Positions 52,501 through 60,253 of a stretch of DNA of 64,000 nucleotides are shown here, piece after piece. Each line of letters opens with the position of its first letter. The stretch's first letter is position 1. Location of the stretch: NCBI GenBank assembly GCA_963736505.1, contig CAVTOZ010000007.1:434001-498000 (forward strand), written 5' to 3'. Under the pieces are notes generated by a model. It made no database searches. It was not told where the DNA came from and saw only the letters and a program-made list of their open reading frames with translations. The translations under genes and the position numbers were made by a program. Origin of the DNA: Solirubrobacter sp963736505. GTDB lineage: Bacteria; Actinomycetota; Thermoleophilia; Solirubrobacterales; Solirubrobacteraceae.

Positions 52501-53181
52501 GTCACGGTCAACATCCCGGAGGGCGCGGTCTACACCCAGGGCCGTCCGGTCCCGCTCACGTTCTCGTGCGCTGACGAGCCGGGTGGCTCGGGCATCGCCT
52601 CGTGCGTCGGCTCGACCCCCAGCGGCTCCAACCTGCCGACCGGCACCGCCGGCATGCAGGTGCTGACGATCACCGCCACCGACAACGTCGGCAACGTGTT
52701 CGTCAAGACCGTCAACTACCGCGTGCTCGACGCGGTCAACACCAACGGCTCCGTGACGGGCAACGTCCCGGCGACGCTGGCGCTGACGCTCGGCACGCCG
52801 GCCACGTTCGGGTCGTTCACCCCGGGCCTGGCGAAGGACTACCCCGCGACGATGACGGCGACCGTCGTCTCCACCGCCGGTGACGCCGCGCTGAGCGTGG
52901 CCGACCCGAGCAGCACCGCGACTGGCCACCTGGTCAACGGGACGTTCTCGCTCCCGTCGATCCTGCAGGCGAAGGCCAGCAGCCCGGCCGGCACCGGTGG
53001 GGGCGCGTACGCGAACGTCGGCGGCTCTGCCGCGCCGACGCCGCTGCTCAGCTACGCCGGCCCGATCAGCAACGACCCGGTCACCGTGTCGTTCCTGCAG
53101 CACATCGGTACGACGGACGCGCTGCGCACGGGTACCTACAGCAAGACGCTGACGTTCACGCTGTCGACGACGACTCCGTGA
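49576..53181 (+). CDS. Secreted M14 zinc carboxypeptidase, multidomain
   Basis: 1201-residue exported protease. A signal peptide (1-27) and about 250-residue N-terminal region precede the M14 domain. Zinc ligands: His581 and Glu584 in QQHAREW and His720 in NNIHSYGGYF; catalytic Glu807 in YSFETGADRM. A chitobiase-like C-terminal domain follows (IHYTTDGSTPTLSSPTY, about residues 910-985) and two more beta domains end in LTFTLSTTTP. A GGAGGG site precedes the ATG. The last 21 bp before the stop are the attachment core of the integrative element: the present stop is TGA, the ancestral one TAA at 63333. The protein is unchanged by the insertion. Confidence 0.9.
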   Translation: MVGRKPLIALAASAMLLVGGQSAAFAADDNGIPFEQLVQVYVPDQSAVDSVVAKYDAAEYKSVQDDGSILLNVFVTAEEKAALKSKGYRIGNVIEDSDTGAQRMKERQEIIDQEAVAADVAQNGLQGAAKVKGKSIVPGQGDTVIQRAVIFTDAVGPNTGRSTARFLYVEAFNKSTTRVGTSNTFTGPSLALSYAGPDGVYSAATNMGRFIDTDPTPDEYMYHRQLIRLTGAYATLAASDIQIRVATAATAGGAAASTETFPVTEWLGKDLPPHVAGFKTEFFTHYQDPTETRADLDALAAKYPELVSVVNMPEKTSGYQRKSQAIMYGTTGIGSAPANVYGTTLFNTTGEITAAQPVAVIPFTATAGQTIRATVDGIPTRTTDLILTLKRPDGTVMQSIDTGTSPELIDQFFDTSGTYTFEVSGFAGDLGDFTFKIDPVIGGPVSTVVLTAKDWGQDGGNQVMSEFRTQTGNNLPLSIAVNGQLIEAFLGTDGAGAPNSTAKQVVDAINANPAAAALVEATTYRGNGGFGIVPARARTNLSDFLNAPPSVTRGPFQQHLYRIGAHRDGSKVGVFLFCQQHAREWTTSLSCQETAHELVENYATDPQTKQLLDNIEVFISPNSNPDGAHFSMYDASVQRKTMVNYCPKTGNYDPAARTTWGVDMNRNSGEYSLFDGYFGASTSCTSETFAGPGEYSEPETRNEKWVADTFPNIKFMNNIHSYGGYFMWAPGSYKNDGSRTTAPAPNIGIENYFFQAGEKILKRIKDYRGTVILPERTGPIADVLYSAAGNSADDGWYRKGIIAYSFETGADRMLNLTTGTTQTQVGFQPCFGAVGSGGGQGSCPTNGSLINEGHDESMEFAAGNYGLVESAYDYAMDTTPPSTSLDSDNVTQSKSPIAYRFVWNDEAAVIHYTTDGSTPTLSSPTYNNQRARSIGEILNVSTPGATTVKWFAVDIKGNQSAVQSKSFLLDQTAPTVTVNIPEGAVYTQGRPVPLTFSCADEPGGSGIASCVGSTPSGSNLPTGTAGMQVLTITATDNVGNVFVKTVNYRVLDAVNTNGSVTGNVPATLALTLGTPATFGSFTPGLAKDYPATMTATVVSTAGDAALSVADPSSTATGHLVNGTFSLPSILQAKASSPAGTGGGAYANVGGSAAPTPLLSYAGPISNDPVTVSFLQHIGTTDALRTGTYSKTLTFTLSTTTP
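53159..53179. other. attL: 21-bp core repeat, left end
   Basis: CGCTGTCGACGACGACTCCG plus T, identical to 63312-63332, covering the last codons of the M14 gene. The base after it differs (G versus A), producing TGA instead of TAA. It is the left boundary of the integrative element. Confidence 0.85.
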
Positions 53182-53211
53182 GAGTGCGTCGTTTGCAGCT
53201 GATTCACGCGC

Positions 53212-54272
53212 TCAGGCGCTTTTCGTGACACGCAGGTGACACTCGGCGCGAGCCTCGGCGATCAGCTCGTCGAGGCTCGCGTAGCGTCGTCGGTGATGCG
53301 TGACGACGTGGGCGTAGTGCTTGAGGTGCGTCTGCGGGTCGTGCCATGCGTCTGCTCGCCTCGGCGAGCGTGTGCTGCGCGTAGTGCAGCGCGCTCGCGT
53401 GGCTGTGCAGGAGCGTGTAGACGACGACGGGTTCGCTGCGCCGAGCGCGAGGGCGGCGGGCTTGAGGTGCTGGTAGGCCACTGGCGCAGCGCTTCGTCGC
53501 TGAGCGGCACGACGATCGGGTCGCTGTCGCGCCGCCGGATTAGAGCGCCAGGAGCGCAGCGCTCGCGCCGCTTCGGTGGGGACGGCGATCGTGCGTGAGC
53601 GGGCGGCGCCGCGCTTGGTCTGGTAGGCGCGAATCGTGAGCGTGTCGCCGTCGAAGCCGTCCAGCGTGACGAGCCTGATCTCGATCGGGCGCAGGCCCAG
53701 CTGCAGCGGAGCGTGAGGATCGCACGCGATCGGCAGGTGAAGCGGTAGAGCAGCGCCTAGGCCTGCCAGGGCTAGAACGGCACGACGCTAGGCGTGCGCG
53801 GCAGCGGATGCTTGCGTAGCGAGCGGACGGGTTGGCGGTGATCAGCGAGTGCTCAGCGGCGACTTGCAGGATGCCGCTGAGAGCTTGGTAATCGCTGCGC
53901 GCACGTTGTTAGGGCTGCGGCAGTGGTAGAGCAGCGAGTACTGGTGGCGGGCGAGGCGTGCGACGTAGAGTGAGCGCAAAGGCTGGTCCGCGAGCTCGCG
54001 CAGGTGGTTGCGCAGCGCCAGTAGTATTGGCGCAGCGTGCTCTAGACGAGTAGGTTGGCGTAGGGGCGGAAGCTGTAGCAGACGAACTGGGCGAGCGTCA
54101 CGTAGTGGCGTTAGAGCTCGCGCAGCATGTGCGGGCAGAGCGCCTTGGCGCGCTTGACCTCGCGGTAGTGATGGTAGGCGTAGGCCTTGCGGGCGAACAC
54201 CTTGGACTTGGGCTTGCAGTTGCTGTAGCGCCAGCGGGCGCGCCACTGCTTGCAGTGTAGGTGCACGCTCAT
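53212..54272 (-). pseudogene. Tyrosine integrase, heavily decayed
   Basis: The minus strand encodes scattered pieces of a phage integrase of about 350 residues. The arm-binding/core start (WRARWRYSNCKPKSKVFARK) begins at the ATG 54272, overlapping the stop of the upstream HTH gene. A central part contains VRAAITKLSAASC and, near 53,650, LVTLDGFDGDTLTIRAYQTK. The C-terminus has HSHAS (catalytic His) and DPQTHLKHYAHV (nucleophile Tyr), ending near ECHLRVTKSA. The pieces lie in three frames with in-frame TAG codons, so no full-length protein can be made. Many Asp, Gly and Glu positions appear as Tyr, Cys or stop. It reads toward attL. Decay could be real or a sequencing artefact. Confidence 0.82.
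53225..53242. other. Possible integrase arm sites, left
   Basis: GTGACAC-GCAG-GTGACAC, 46 bp inside attL. The same GTGACAC-N4-GTGACAC layout with identical 11-bp period occurs at 63214-63231 inside attR. Lies within the integrase C-terminal codons. Confidence 0.6.
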
Positions 54273-54543
54273 GACGTCGGTACTCCCTGGGTGTCGAGTA
54301 GCTGCTGCGCGGCGTAGAGCCACAGCTGCGCGGCGTAGAGCTCGCTGTCGGTGTAGCAGCGTACGAGCGGTAGGGGTCGCGCGGCCAGTTGCGCACGCGC
54401 TCGAATTAGTTGATCGCTGAGCGCGAGAAGCCTGCGCGTTAGGCGACGCTGGCTTGCGAGAGCTAGTGCAGTAGGCGGCGCTGGCGGCACACGCGAGCGA
54501 GCGTGACGAGCATGGGGTGCTGTGCTGCTGTTGTGTAGTGCAT
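54269..54543 (-). pseudogene. Cro/XRE-type HTH protein, decayed
   Basis: Fragments of a small helix-turn-helix regulator of about 85 residues. LSQASVA, then RAGFSRSAIN and FERVRNWPRDPY make a recognisable XRE recognition-helix region, interrupted by three stops (TAG, TAA, TAA) where Glu or Asp/Tyr would be expected. A frame change leads to SELYAAQLWLYAAQQLLDTQ and the stop that overlaps the integrase ATG. It probably controlled the integrase-excisionase module. Confidence 0.58.
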
Positions 54544-54581
54544 AGACTACATTGTACGGAGCGTGCAGGTCTCGCTGTAGC

Positions 54582-54880
54582 CTAAGGAAGTGATTTAGTA
54601 GAGAGAAGTGGGAACGGGCTGCCAGGGCGCGCACGCGGCGGGCGACGCAGTGACGGCTGCAAGCGCGCGAGCGAGTAGACGTAGGCACGGAGCTCGTAGG
54701 CGCGGATAATCTGACGGTAGCCTAGATCACGGGCGATAGGCAGCTCTCGGCGATGCGCCTGCGGACGGTGCGCGGATCGCAGTAGAGCAGCTTGGCGACG
54801 GTGGCGACCTTGAGCAGCGCGGGCACCTTCACGACGGCGGCGCGTTAGAGCTAGTAGTAGTAGCGCTCGGCGCGGCTCAT
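54582..54880 (-). pseudogene. Excisionase-like HTH protein, decayed
   Basis: From ATG 54880: MSRAERYYY, two stops, then VPALLKVATVAKLLYCDPRTV and RRRIAE, the winged-HTH pattern of excisionase/MerR-like proteins (usual form: VAxLLGCDPRTVRRRIAEG). After a frame change the wing ELPIARDLGYRQIIRAYELR and AYVYSLARL follow. Replacing TAC by GAC and TAG by GAG restores DDDELE and RADELRAYVDSL, the expected acidic pattern. It is the second gene of the module above the integrase. Confidence 0.62.
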
Positions 54881-55001
54881 GCTGCGCAGCAGATCGGTAA
54901 GTAGCAGTTGGAGGTCTGCTCATAGTAGGCGTGTGCGTAGTAGTAGGTGTAGATCGGGTCGTAGGAGGAGACAGTGTTCACGAGCTCACGGTGCACGTCC
55001 C

Positions 55002-55023
55002 TCCCTCCCCTATAGGGGAGGGA
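55002..55023. promoter_or_regulatory. Perfect 22-bp palindrome
   Basis: TCCCTCCCCTA followed by TAGGGGAGGGA is a perfect palindrome with no spacer, lying between the ATPase and excisionase frames. It could be an operator or form a cruciform or hairpin. It stays perfect although neighbouring genes are decayed. Confidence 0.5.
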
Positions 55024-55049
55024 CGATGCGTCAGTGCAGTGTGACAGCA

Positions 55050-55151
55050 GTGACCAGGCGTAGAGCCAAATTCTGAGCTAGTGTGATCACCAGTGATCTG
55101 GTCACGCGTGGTCACGCAGTACCGCAAATAGTGGACGTTTATGGTCACGCG
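55050..55151. repeat. Iteron-like TGGTCACGC cluster
   Basis: TGGTCACGC occurs as direct copies at 55099-55107, 55109-55117 (10-bp period) and 55142-55150, with a partial inverted copy GTGACCA at 55050-55056 and GTGATCAC palindromes between. The cluster sits just behind the RepA-like ATPase gene, in the 340-bp gap (54,881-55,220) that holds no gene. It is a candidate replication origin or excisionase binding array. Confidence 0.5.
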
Positions 55152-55220
55152 AGCTCGTAAGGCCTCGGTAGCGAACCACTTCGTCGGGAAGCGATTACCG
55201 CTCGGCTCGCGGTGGGCGAG

Positions 55221-56614
55221 CTAGGCCTCGACGAGTCGGTGGAGCTCAAGGCAGGCCTTCTCGGCCGCGCCCCGATCGTCGCCGACGTAGAGCGCGTTCG
55301 CCGCCTCCTTCTTGGTGCGCGCGTAGTTGCCCGCGGCGACGAGCGCTTCGAGCGTGACGTAGTCGCCGCGCGCGCGCATCGCGCCCGCCTGGTGATCGAA
55401 CACGACGTGGAACGGGCCGACGTAGTCAGCGATCGGCTTCAGCGTAGTGAGCTAGACGATGCTCGCGCAGGGCTTGCAGTTGAGCGCGAGCACGGACCCG
55501 GAGCCGCTCGTCAGCGACGTGGAGCAGTAGACGTAGTAGATAGTCTTCAGCTTGCGCTGTGAGTGCTCAGCTTGACGCGCCTCAGGCGCTCGCCTGCTGG
55601 ATTGCTTGCGCGGATGGTGCAGCGCAAGCACCTGCACGCGGACGTAGGACAGCAGCGCGAGCGCGTTGCTGACGGCGCTGCAGACTTGCCTCGTACAGCG
55701 CGTGCGCTAGGTACTTGAGCGAGTAGATGATCACAGTGCGGATGTAGCAGCGGAGACGCTAGACCAGCGCAGCGACGAACTAGCGCAGGCTGTAAGGGTT
55801 GGCGACGACGTAGACGGGCGGCGCGCGCTTCCACAAGATCAGGCGCTCGTAGAGCAGCGCGCGATAGTAGGGTGACAGCATAAGGCGCAGCGAGCGCAGC
55901 GCCTGCGCGGGCAGGTAGGCGGCGATGTAGAGCACCTTGCGCGAGTAGTAGGCGACTGGCATCCAGAGCACTTGCGGTCACGGATAGCGCAGCGCGCGAG
56001 CGCGAGAGCGCTGCGCGAGCGTAGTCTTGCGAGCGCGCTGCGGGCGCGCAGATCATCAGGCGCTCGCGCTCGGCGCACGCGACGAGCTGGCGAGCGCCAC
56101 AGAAGGCGGGGATAGTGTAGGGCAGGTAGAGGATAGCGCAGCGAGTGAGCAGCTGCAGGGTAGGCGGCTCAGACGGCGACGAAGTGGGCTCGGGATGCCG
56201 CTGCTCGTACGCGTAGACGTAGCGCTCGAACGCCTCATAGTAGTAGCGCAGCGCAGCGAGCAGCAGCGAGTTGATCGCAGTAGCGTGTTCAGGCAGCGCG
56301 CACGCAGGCGGCTCGCTGCTGCAGTGTTCGAGCGCGTAGTCGATGAGCTCCACGGTGCGCGCGTACGTGACGGCGAGCGCGTGGCGCCCATCGCTCTCGT
56401 CGAGCTCGGCGAGCGCGTTGTAGCCCGCGACGTACTCGTCGCGCAGCGACACGTCGCCGCTGAGCCACTCGTCGAGGTCGATCGGGACGGCGTCGACGAG
56501 CAACTCGTGCTCGTCGCACGTCAGCACCGCCGCGTCGCCGATCACCTGCGCGTAGCTGGCCTCGTTCTCACACAGCGCGCATGACGGCAGCGTCGTGATC
56601 GCGGCGACGCTCAC
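55221..56614 (-). pseudogene. RepA-like AAA ATPase (replicative helicase type), decayed
   Basis: About 460 residues originally. The clean N-terminal part begins SVAAITTLPSCALCENEASY (GTG 56614, overlapping the upstream stop) with a CxxC and CDEH pair, possibly a small zinc motif. Then a KaiC/RepA-type ATPase can be followed in changing frames: AERERLMIC before a lost Walker A; KVLYIAAYLPAQALRSLRLM; AFVAALV and VIIYSLKYLAHAL (Walker B region, D read as Y); VLALHHPRKQSS; LTSGSGSVLALNCKP; and the intact end TLKPIADYVGPFHVVFDHQA and LEALVAAGNYARTKKEAANA. The order matches AAA ATPases of actinobacterial integrative elements. At least two frame changes and three stops destroy it. Confidence 0.7.
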
Positions 56615-57064
56615 GACGTCACCACCGAGCGGCGCCCGAGCTCCTGGGGATCGAAGCCGCCTACGATCGCCTCACTGGAGGTCGCGCATCCGGCGTGCAA
56701 GCGGTGGGTGCGAAGCGCGCTGTAGAGCCGAACCGGGGTCAGCCCAGACCCGGCGCGGCGGTGGTGCTGCTGGGCCGTCGTCAGACGTGGCGCGTGAGCG
56801 CCGGGAACGGCGGGTGCGGTGCTCGCGCGACGTGCCACGCGAGACTGAACCTGGAGGGTGTAGGCGAGGCGCGTGTGCGTCGCATGCACGCCTCGCATCT
56901 GCGTACGCGGAGGCGGCGTCGAGCGCCAGCCACGCGCAGCCGTAGGCGAGGTTCGCGCCGATCTTCTCGCCCCGCTGGTCGCAGTCGGCGGCGCGGCGAT
57001 GGTGTTGCTTGGCGTGTAGCTGCGCGATGCGCTGCTTCACGCGGTCGAGCTCGGCGGGGTGCAT
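56611..57064 (-). CDS. Hypothetical protein, possibly frameshifted
   Basis: An ATG at 57064 behind a GGGAGCG ribosome site opens MHPAELDRVKQRIAQLHAKQ and continues with a plausible helical segment (GEKIGANLAYGCAWLALDAA). That frame ends at 56672 with an arginine-rich, unnatural tail. The other frame ends SSEAIVGGFDPQELGRRSVV at a TGA (56611) that overlaps the ATPase GTG. One gene with a frame change near 56,870 is the simplest reading. No family recognised. Confidence 0.4.
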
Positions 57065-57341
57065 GTGGCGCTCCCTTCGATCGGAAGACGGGCGGCGCGG
57101 TGCGTGTCGTCAGACGGCACCGCGCTGACGGTGTATCACGAGCTCGTGACCCCCCGAATGCACGACGGGCCACCGAATTGGGTGACCTGAGGCGCGACGA
57201 CTGACCCGATCGAAAGGTCAAGCGGGAGCGTAGGGCACGCGCGCGACGTTGACCACGGGCGGTCGAGCGAGATAGGTGGCTCGGGCGGCCTATCTCCTGC
57301 GCGCAGACGCAACGCGCAACCGCGCGGTAGCGTCCCCGATC

Positions 57342-57929
57342 GTGGCGACGCGCGACGAGCTCTCAGAGCTCCAGCGGGCAGCACGTCAAGCGCTGGCCGA
57401 GCTCTCGCTGTGCGCAAGCGCCCCCGCCGGGGCGATCCTCACGCGCACATCGCGCAGCCGTCCCGAGTCGCAACGACCCCGCCGCGTCGACGACATCGTC
57501 GGCTGGTTCCGCGAGCGCTTCGCCGCCGCCAGCGGCGCCAGCGAGCTCGCGCTCGTGCTCGACGACGCCCGGCACGAGCTCGCGCTGCTGAAGGCGAGGC
57601 CGGACGCGAACGTGCGCACCGAGACGCTGGTCGAGCTTGAGGCGCGTGTCATCGAACGCGGCGAAGGGTTCGCAGCGCTCGACTGCGCCGTCGGGGCGCG
57701 CACGTCGGAGGCGATCGTGCGGCGCGCTCGCCTGAAGGCCGGCCGCGACGCGGAATGGGGGCGGCGCCTGCCCGCCGAGATCGTCAACGGCAGGCCGTTG
57801 ACGTTCGGGCTCGGGCTCGTCGACGCGGGCTTCTCGATCCGGGCCGCGTCGGCCCGCAGCGGCGTGGCGCGCTCGACGCTGTTCGAGCATCTGCCGCGCA
57901 CCGAGCGCATGTGGCGCGCATCCGCGTAG
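57342..57929 (+). CDS. HTH-containing protein of the integrative element
   Basis: About 195 residues, intact. The N-terminal half is helical and arginine-rich (SELALVLDDARHELALLKAR), and the C-terminus carries a Hin/FIS-like HTH: LVDAGFSIRAASARSGVARS followed by TLFEHLPRTERM. GTG start with TAGCGT (TANNNT) 8 nt upstream suggests leaderless expression. First plus-strand gene of the element, so it may regulate the cargo or act in DNA packaging/recombination. A hairpin terminator overlaps its stop. The gap before it holds an inverted repeat GAGATAGG/CCTATCTC near 57,270-57,295. Confidence 0.62.
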   Translation: MATRDELSELQRAARQALAELSLCASAPAGAILTRTSRSRPESQRPRRVDDIVGWFRERFAAASGASELALVLDDARHELALLKARPDANVRTETLVELEARVIERGEGFAALDCAVGARTSEAIVRRARLKAGRDAEWGRRLPAEIVNGRPLTFGLGLVDAGFSIRAASARSGVARSTLFEHLPRTERMWRASA

Positions 57930-57949
57930 CTGCGGGTCGGCCCGCAGCT
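57928..57949 (+). terminator. Hairpin at the end of the HTH gene
   Basis: AGCTGCGGG-TCGG-CCCGCAGCT, a perfect 9-bp stem overlapping the stop codon and followed by TT. Confidence 0.55.
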
Positions 57950-58063
57950 TGGCGGAAAGTGTCGGCCGGGCGGGCGTTAGCGAACTCGGGTTCGCCAACT
58001 GCACGCGCAACCGCATCGTTGCCCATTTTCCCGAGCGTTTTCCGCGGTGCGCCTCAGAGCGCC

Positions 58064-58085
58064 GTCCGCGAGTGACCTCGCGGAC
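58064..58085 (-). terminator. Hairpin downstream of the R-X4-H gene
   Basis: GTCCGCGAG-TGAC-CTCGCGGAC, a perfect 9-bp stem with 4-nt loop, 20 bp past the stop of the minus-strand gene. Confidence 0.5.
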
Positions 58086-58105
58086 CTTCTACCCCACCGC
58101 CGGAC

Positions 58106-58861
58106 TTACGGCTTGCGCGCGTCCGACGGGCTTCCATCAGGTCTCACGAGCGTGACGACACCCGCCGCGCGCGAGGTGAGGTAGGCGGCCTCGGCCTGCT
58201 GTATGTAGGTGCTCAGCGGCCCGAGCAGGTTGAGAATGTCGCCGTGGAGCTCCTCGGCGATCGGGCGCACGGTCTCGTTGTCGCCCTCGAACGGGTGCAC
58301 GAGACGGATGCCGACGATGTCGGCGTACTCGGCGCGCATTTCGTACTTGTCGTCGGGGAGTTCACGAATGACGTAGACGCCGTCGTCGTCGGCTGACGCC
58401 GCGATCGCGTCACCGAGGTCTGCGTCGCTGTTGGCGTCGGCGTGGTAGTGGAAGAACTGGTTGCGCATCCGTCGCAACTCCTGGCGCAGGTTCAGGCCGG
58501 GGCGCTCGGTGAACTGCCGCCGGAGCAAGGCGAGCACGCGTCCATGCGACTCGCGGAGGCGATCGGCATGCAGATCCCGAGCGCCGGAGGGCAACGCCGC
58601 GATGAACGCCTCAACGTTCGGTACGACGCCCGCATTGGGTGGATCGAGCAACAACACGGCCTCGCGCATGTGCGATGAGAACAGGCGAATGAAGTACAGG
58701 CGTTCGTGCTCGGGCTGATCGTCGCGCACCGCGTACTCGCCCGCGATTCTCAAATCGCCCAATGCCGTCGAGAGGCGCATCACGTAGCGCGCCGTCGGGT
58801 CGCGGTCAGGGAACGCGTCGCCGATCCTGAACTCGAAACGGTTCTCCACGGGCTGCGTCAT
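58106..58861 (-). CDS. HEPN-like (R-X4-H) protein, candidate defence factor
   Basis: 251 residues, mostly helical. The segment RQELRRMRNQFFHYHADANS contains Arg133-Asn-X3-His138, the RNxxxH form of the HEPN ribonuclease motif, embedded in a helix as in AbiV/DUF5677-like proteins. N-terminal FRIGDAFPDRDPTARYVMRL and IRLFSSHMREAVLLLDPP look like the other HEPN helices. ATG 58861 was chosen; earlier in-frame Met lies in the divergent promoter. HEPN proteins often act as RNases in toxin and abortive-infection systems. No antitoxin (MNT) gene is adjacent. Function is inferred. Confidence 0.55.
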   Translation of the reverse strand: MTQPVENRFEFRIGDAFPDRDPTARYVMRLSTALGDLRIAGEYAVRDDQPEHERLYFIRLFSSHMREAVLLLDPPNAGVVPNVEAFIAALPSGARDLHADRLRESHGRVLALLRRQFTERPGLNLRQELRRMRNQFFHYHADANSDADLGDAIAASADDDGVYVIRELPDDKYEMRAEYADIVGIRLVHPFEGDNETVRPIAEELHGDILNLLGPLSTYIQQAEAAYLTSRAAGVVTLVRPDGSPSDARKP

Positions 58862-59007
58862 GCCACGCAGCGTATTCGCGATCACGGACCCCAACGCCCG
58901 AAGGGCACGCTGCTGCGCGATCCCGACTCCGCGTAGATTGCTCGGCAGCAATACCCATCACCGACGACGAGGCGAGTCGTGACGAGCGACGGCAAGTACG
59001 AGACAAG

Positions 59008-59196
59008 GTGAGTGAGGGCGTCTACGTGCGAAGCGGCGATGTCGTGATCCACCTCAACACGGCCAGCGAGGCGCAGGGAAGCGGGATCAACTTGATGCCC
59101 GGCGCACCGATCCCCGAGCCGGACGGAGGGGGACGCATCGCCCTCGCGATCACCCACGCGGCGTTCCGTCGCATCTGCGAGCAATTGCCTGGCTAG
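59008..59196 (+). CDS. Small hypothetical protein
   Basis: 62 codons from a GTG preceded by GAGACAAG. MSEGVYVRSGDVVIHLNTAS and IALAITHAAFRRICEQLPG look like a compact alpha/beta protein. It diverges from the HEPN-like gene over 146 bp. No homology recognised. Confidence 0.48.
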   Translation: MSEGVYVRSGDVVIHLNTASEAQGSGINLMPGAPIPEPDGGGRIALAITHAAFRRICEQLPG

Positions 59197-59357
59197 GCGG
59201 CCACGCGCGGTCGGCGTCGACGCGTGAGGCGAATGGGTGCGCGTCGTTGCGCGCTCGCGCGCAAGCCGAATTTGCAGCCCGTCTCCCGTCGTGAGGGGCC
59301 TGGTCGACGTCTTCATTGTCTCGACGTCGGCGGGGGCGAGAGCGGCGAGAGGAGGGC

Positions 59358-60197
59358 TCAGAGGCGCATTTGTGGCCACACTCGCAGCACGTGCGGGCGG
59401 CCGTGCTCCCAGTGCATCCGGCCGAGCTTGACGTCGATCTCCGAGCAGGCGGCGATCGCTGCGGGTCGCTGCCAGACCGGGAAGCGTTCGCCGAGCACGA
59501 CGCCCACGAGCGCATCGCGAAATTCGATGTAGGCGTAGTCGTCGTCTTCGACCGCAAGCACGATGCGGTACTCGTACTCCGTGGCGAAGTCGTCGCTCTT
59601 GAGGAAGAAGAAAGCGTCGCGCCGTTGCGCGACGTACTCGGCGACGGCGTTGGTGAGTGTCTCGCCCTCGCCTAGGAAGGTTCGTCTGTCGATCAACCCC
59701 CGCGCAGGGCTTCCGACGATGCCCTCGGGGCTGTAGTCGACGTTGCGGAGATACGTCGTCTCAGGCGGCCAAGCGTCGGCGATGGCAGCTTCGAGGAGGG
59801 ATCGATCGAAGAGCAGGCAGGCCCCGCGATGCACATCGCCGTACTGCTCCCACATGCGCGGTCGAGACCAACAGCAATCGAATACGGATTCGTGCGCGTG
59901 CTGGTCAGCATCATGCGTGAAGCTCATAACTCGCATCCGGTCTCGGGCCGCCTTCAGCAGGGCGTCGAGCTCGTCCATCTCGCGATCCACATCCACCCCG
60001 TCCCAGTAGATGTTGGGCGTGATGACCTTGTTCTCGACGGGGTCACGCATGAGTCTGTATGGGCTCAGCCGCAGCGTTCGCGTCGGAACGATGTGCTCGA
60101 ACACGGCCGATGACGTCGTGTAGTGGGCGAGCAGGCCCTCCGGCTTCGTGAACGTGTAGTCGGGACGCCCGGCGTCGTCGGTCGGCTCGATTCCCAT
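59358..60197 (-). CDS. DUF2971 family protein
   Basis: 279 residues. DUF2971 hallmarks: LLAHYTTSSAVFEHIVPTRT (YxY-like opening with later L-S-P-D-P), MSFTHDADQHAHESVFDCCW then MWEQYGDVHRGACLLFD, and FATEYEYRIVLAV. These proteins occur in accessory and prophage regions, often with defence genes; catalytic role unknown. Stand-alone on the minus strand within the element, intact, with no obvious partner in operon. Confidence 0.76.
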   Translation of the reverse strand: MGIEPTDDAGRPDYTFTKPEGLLAHYTTSSAVFEHIVPTRTLRLSPYRLMRDPVENKVITPNIYWDGVDVDREMDELDALLKAARDRMRVMSFTHDADQHAHESVFDCCWSRPRMWEQYGDVHRGACLLFDRSLLEAAIADAWPPETTYLRNVDYSPEGIVGSPARGLIDRRTFLGEGETLTNAVAEYVAQRRDAFFFLKSDDFATEYEYRIVLAVEDDDYAYIEFRDALVGVVLGERFPVWQRPAAIAACSEIDVKLGRMHWEHGRPHVLRVWPQMRL

Positions 60198-60253
60198 CTC
60201 GACGCACGCTAGGGCCCGACGCGGACACGACGGGCCTTAGCCCGGCTCGAAGC

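Noticed and set aside
53159..53179. tRNA gene as the integration target
   Set aside because: No tRNA-like fold is present; the core repeat lies in the last codons of a protein gene.
55050..55151. CRISPR-like array
   Set aside because: The TGGTCACGC repeats are 9 bp, irregularly spaced and partly inverted, with no uniform spacers and no cas genes; iterons fit better.
53700..56330. Amber (TAG) codon reassignment as the cause of the many TAG triplets
   Set aside because: In the coding frames TAG replaces Glu-type codons, not a single amino acid such as Gln as in known recodings; Asp and Gly are altered in parallel, and frameshifts occur too. Clean neighbouring genes use TAG as an ordinary stop.
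53700..56330. Diversity-generating retroelement hypermutation
   Set aside because: No reverse transcriptase, template repeat or variable region is present, and the changes are C-to-A rather than at adenines.
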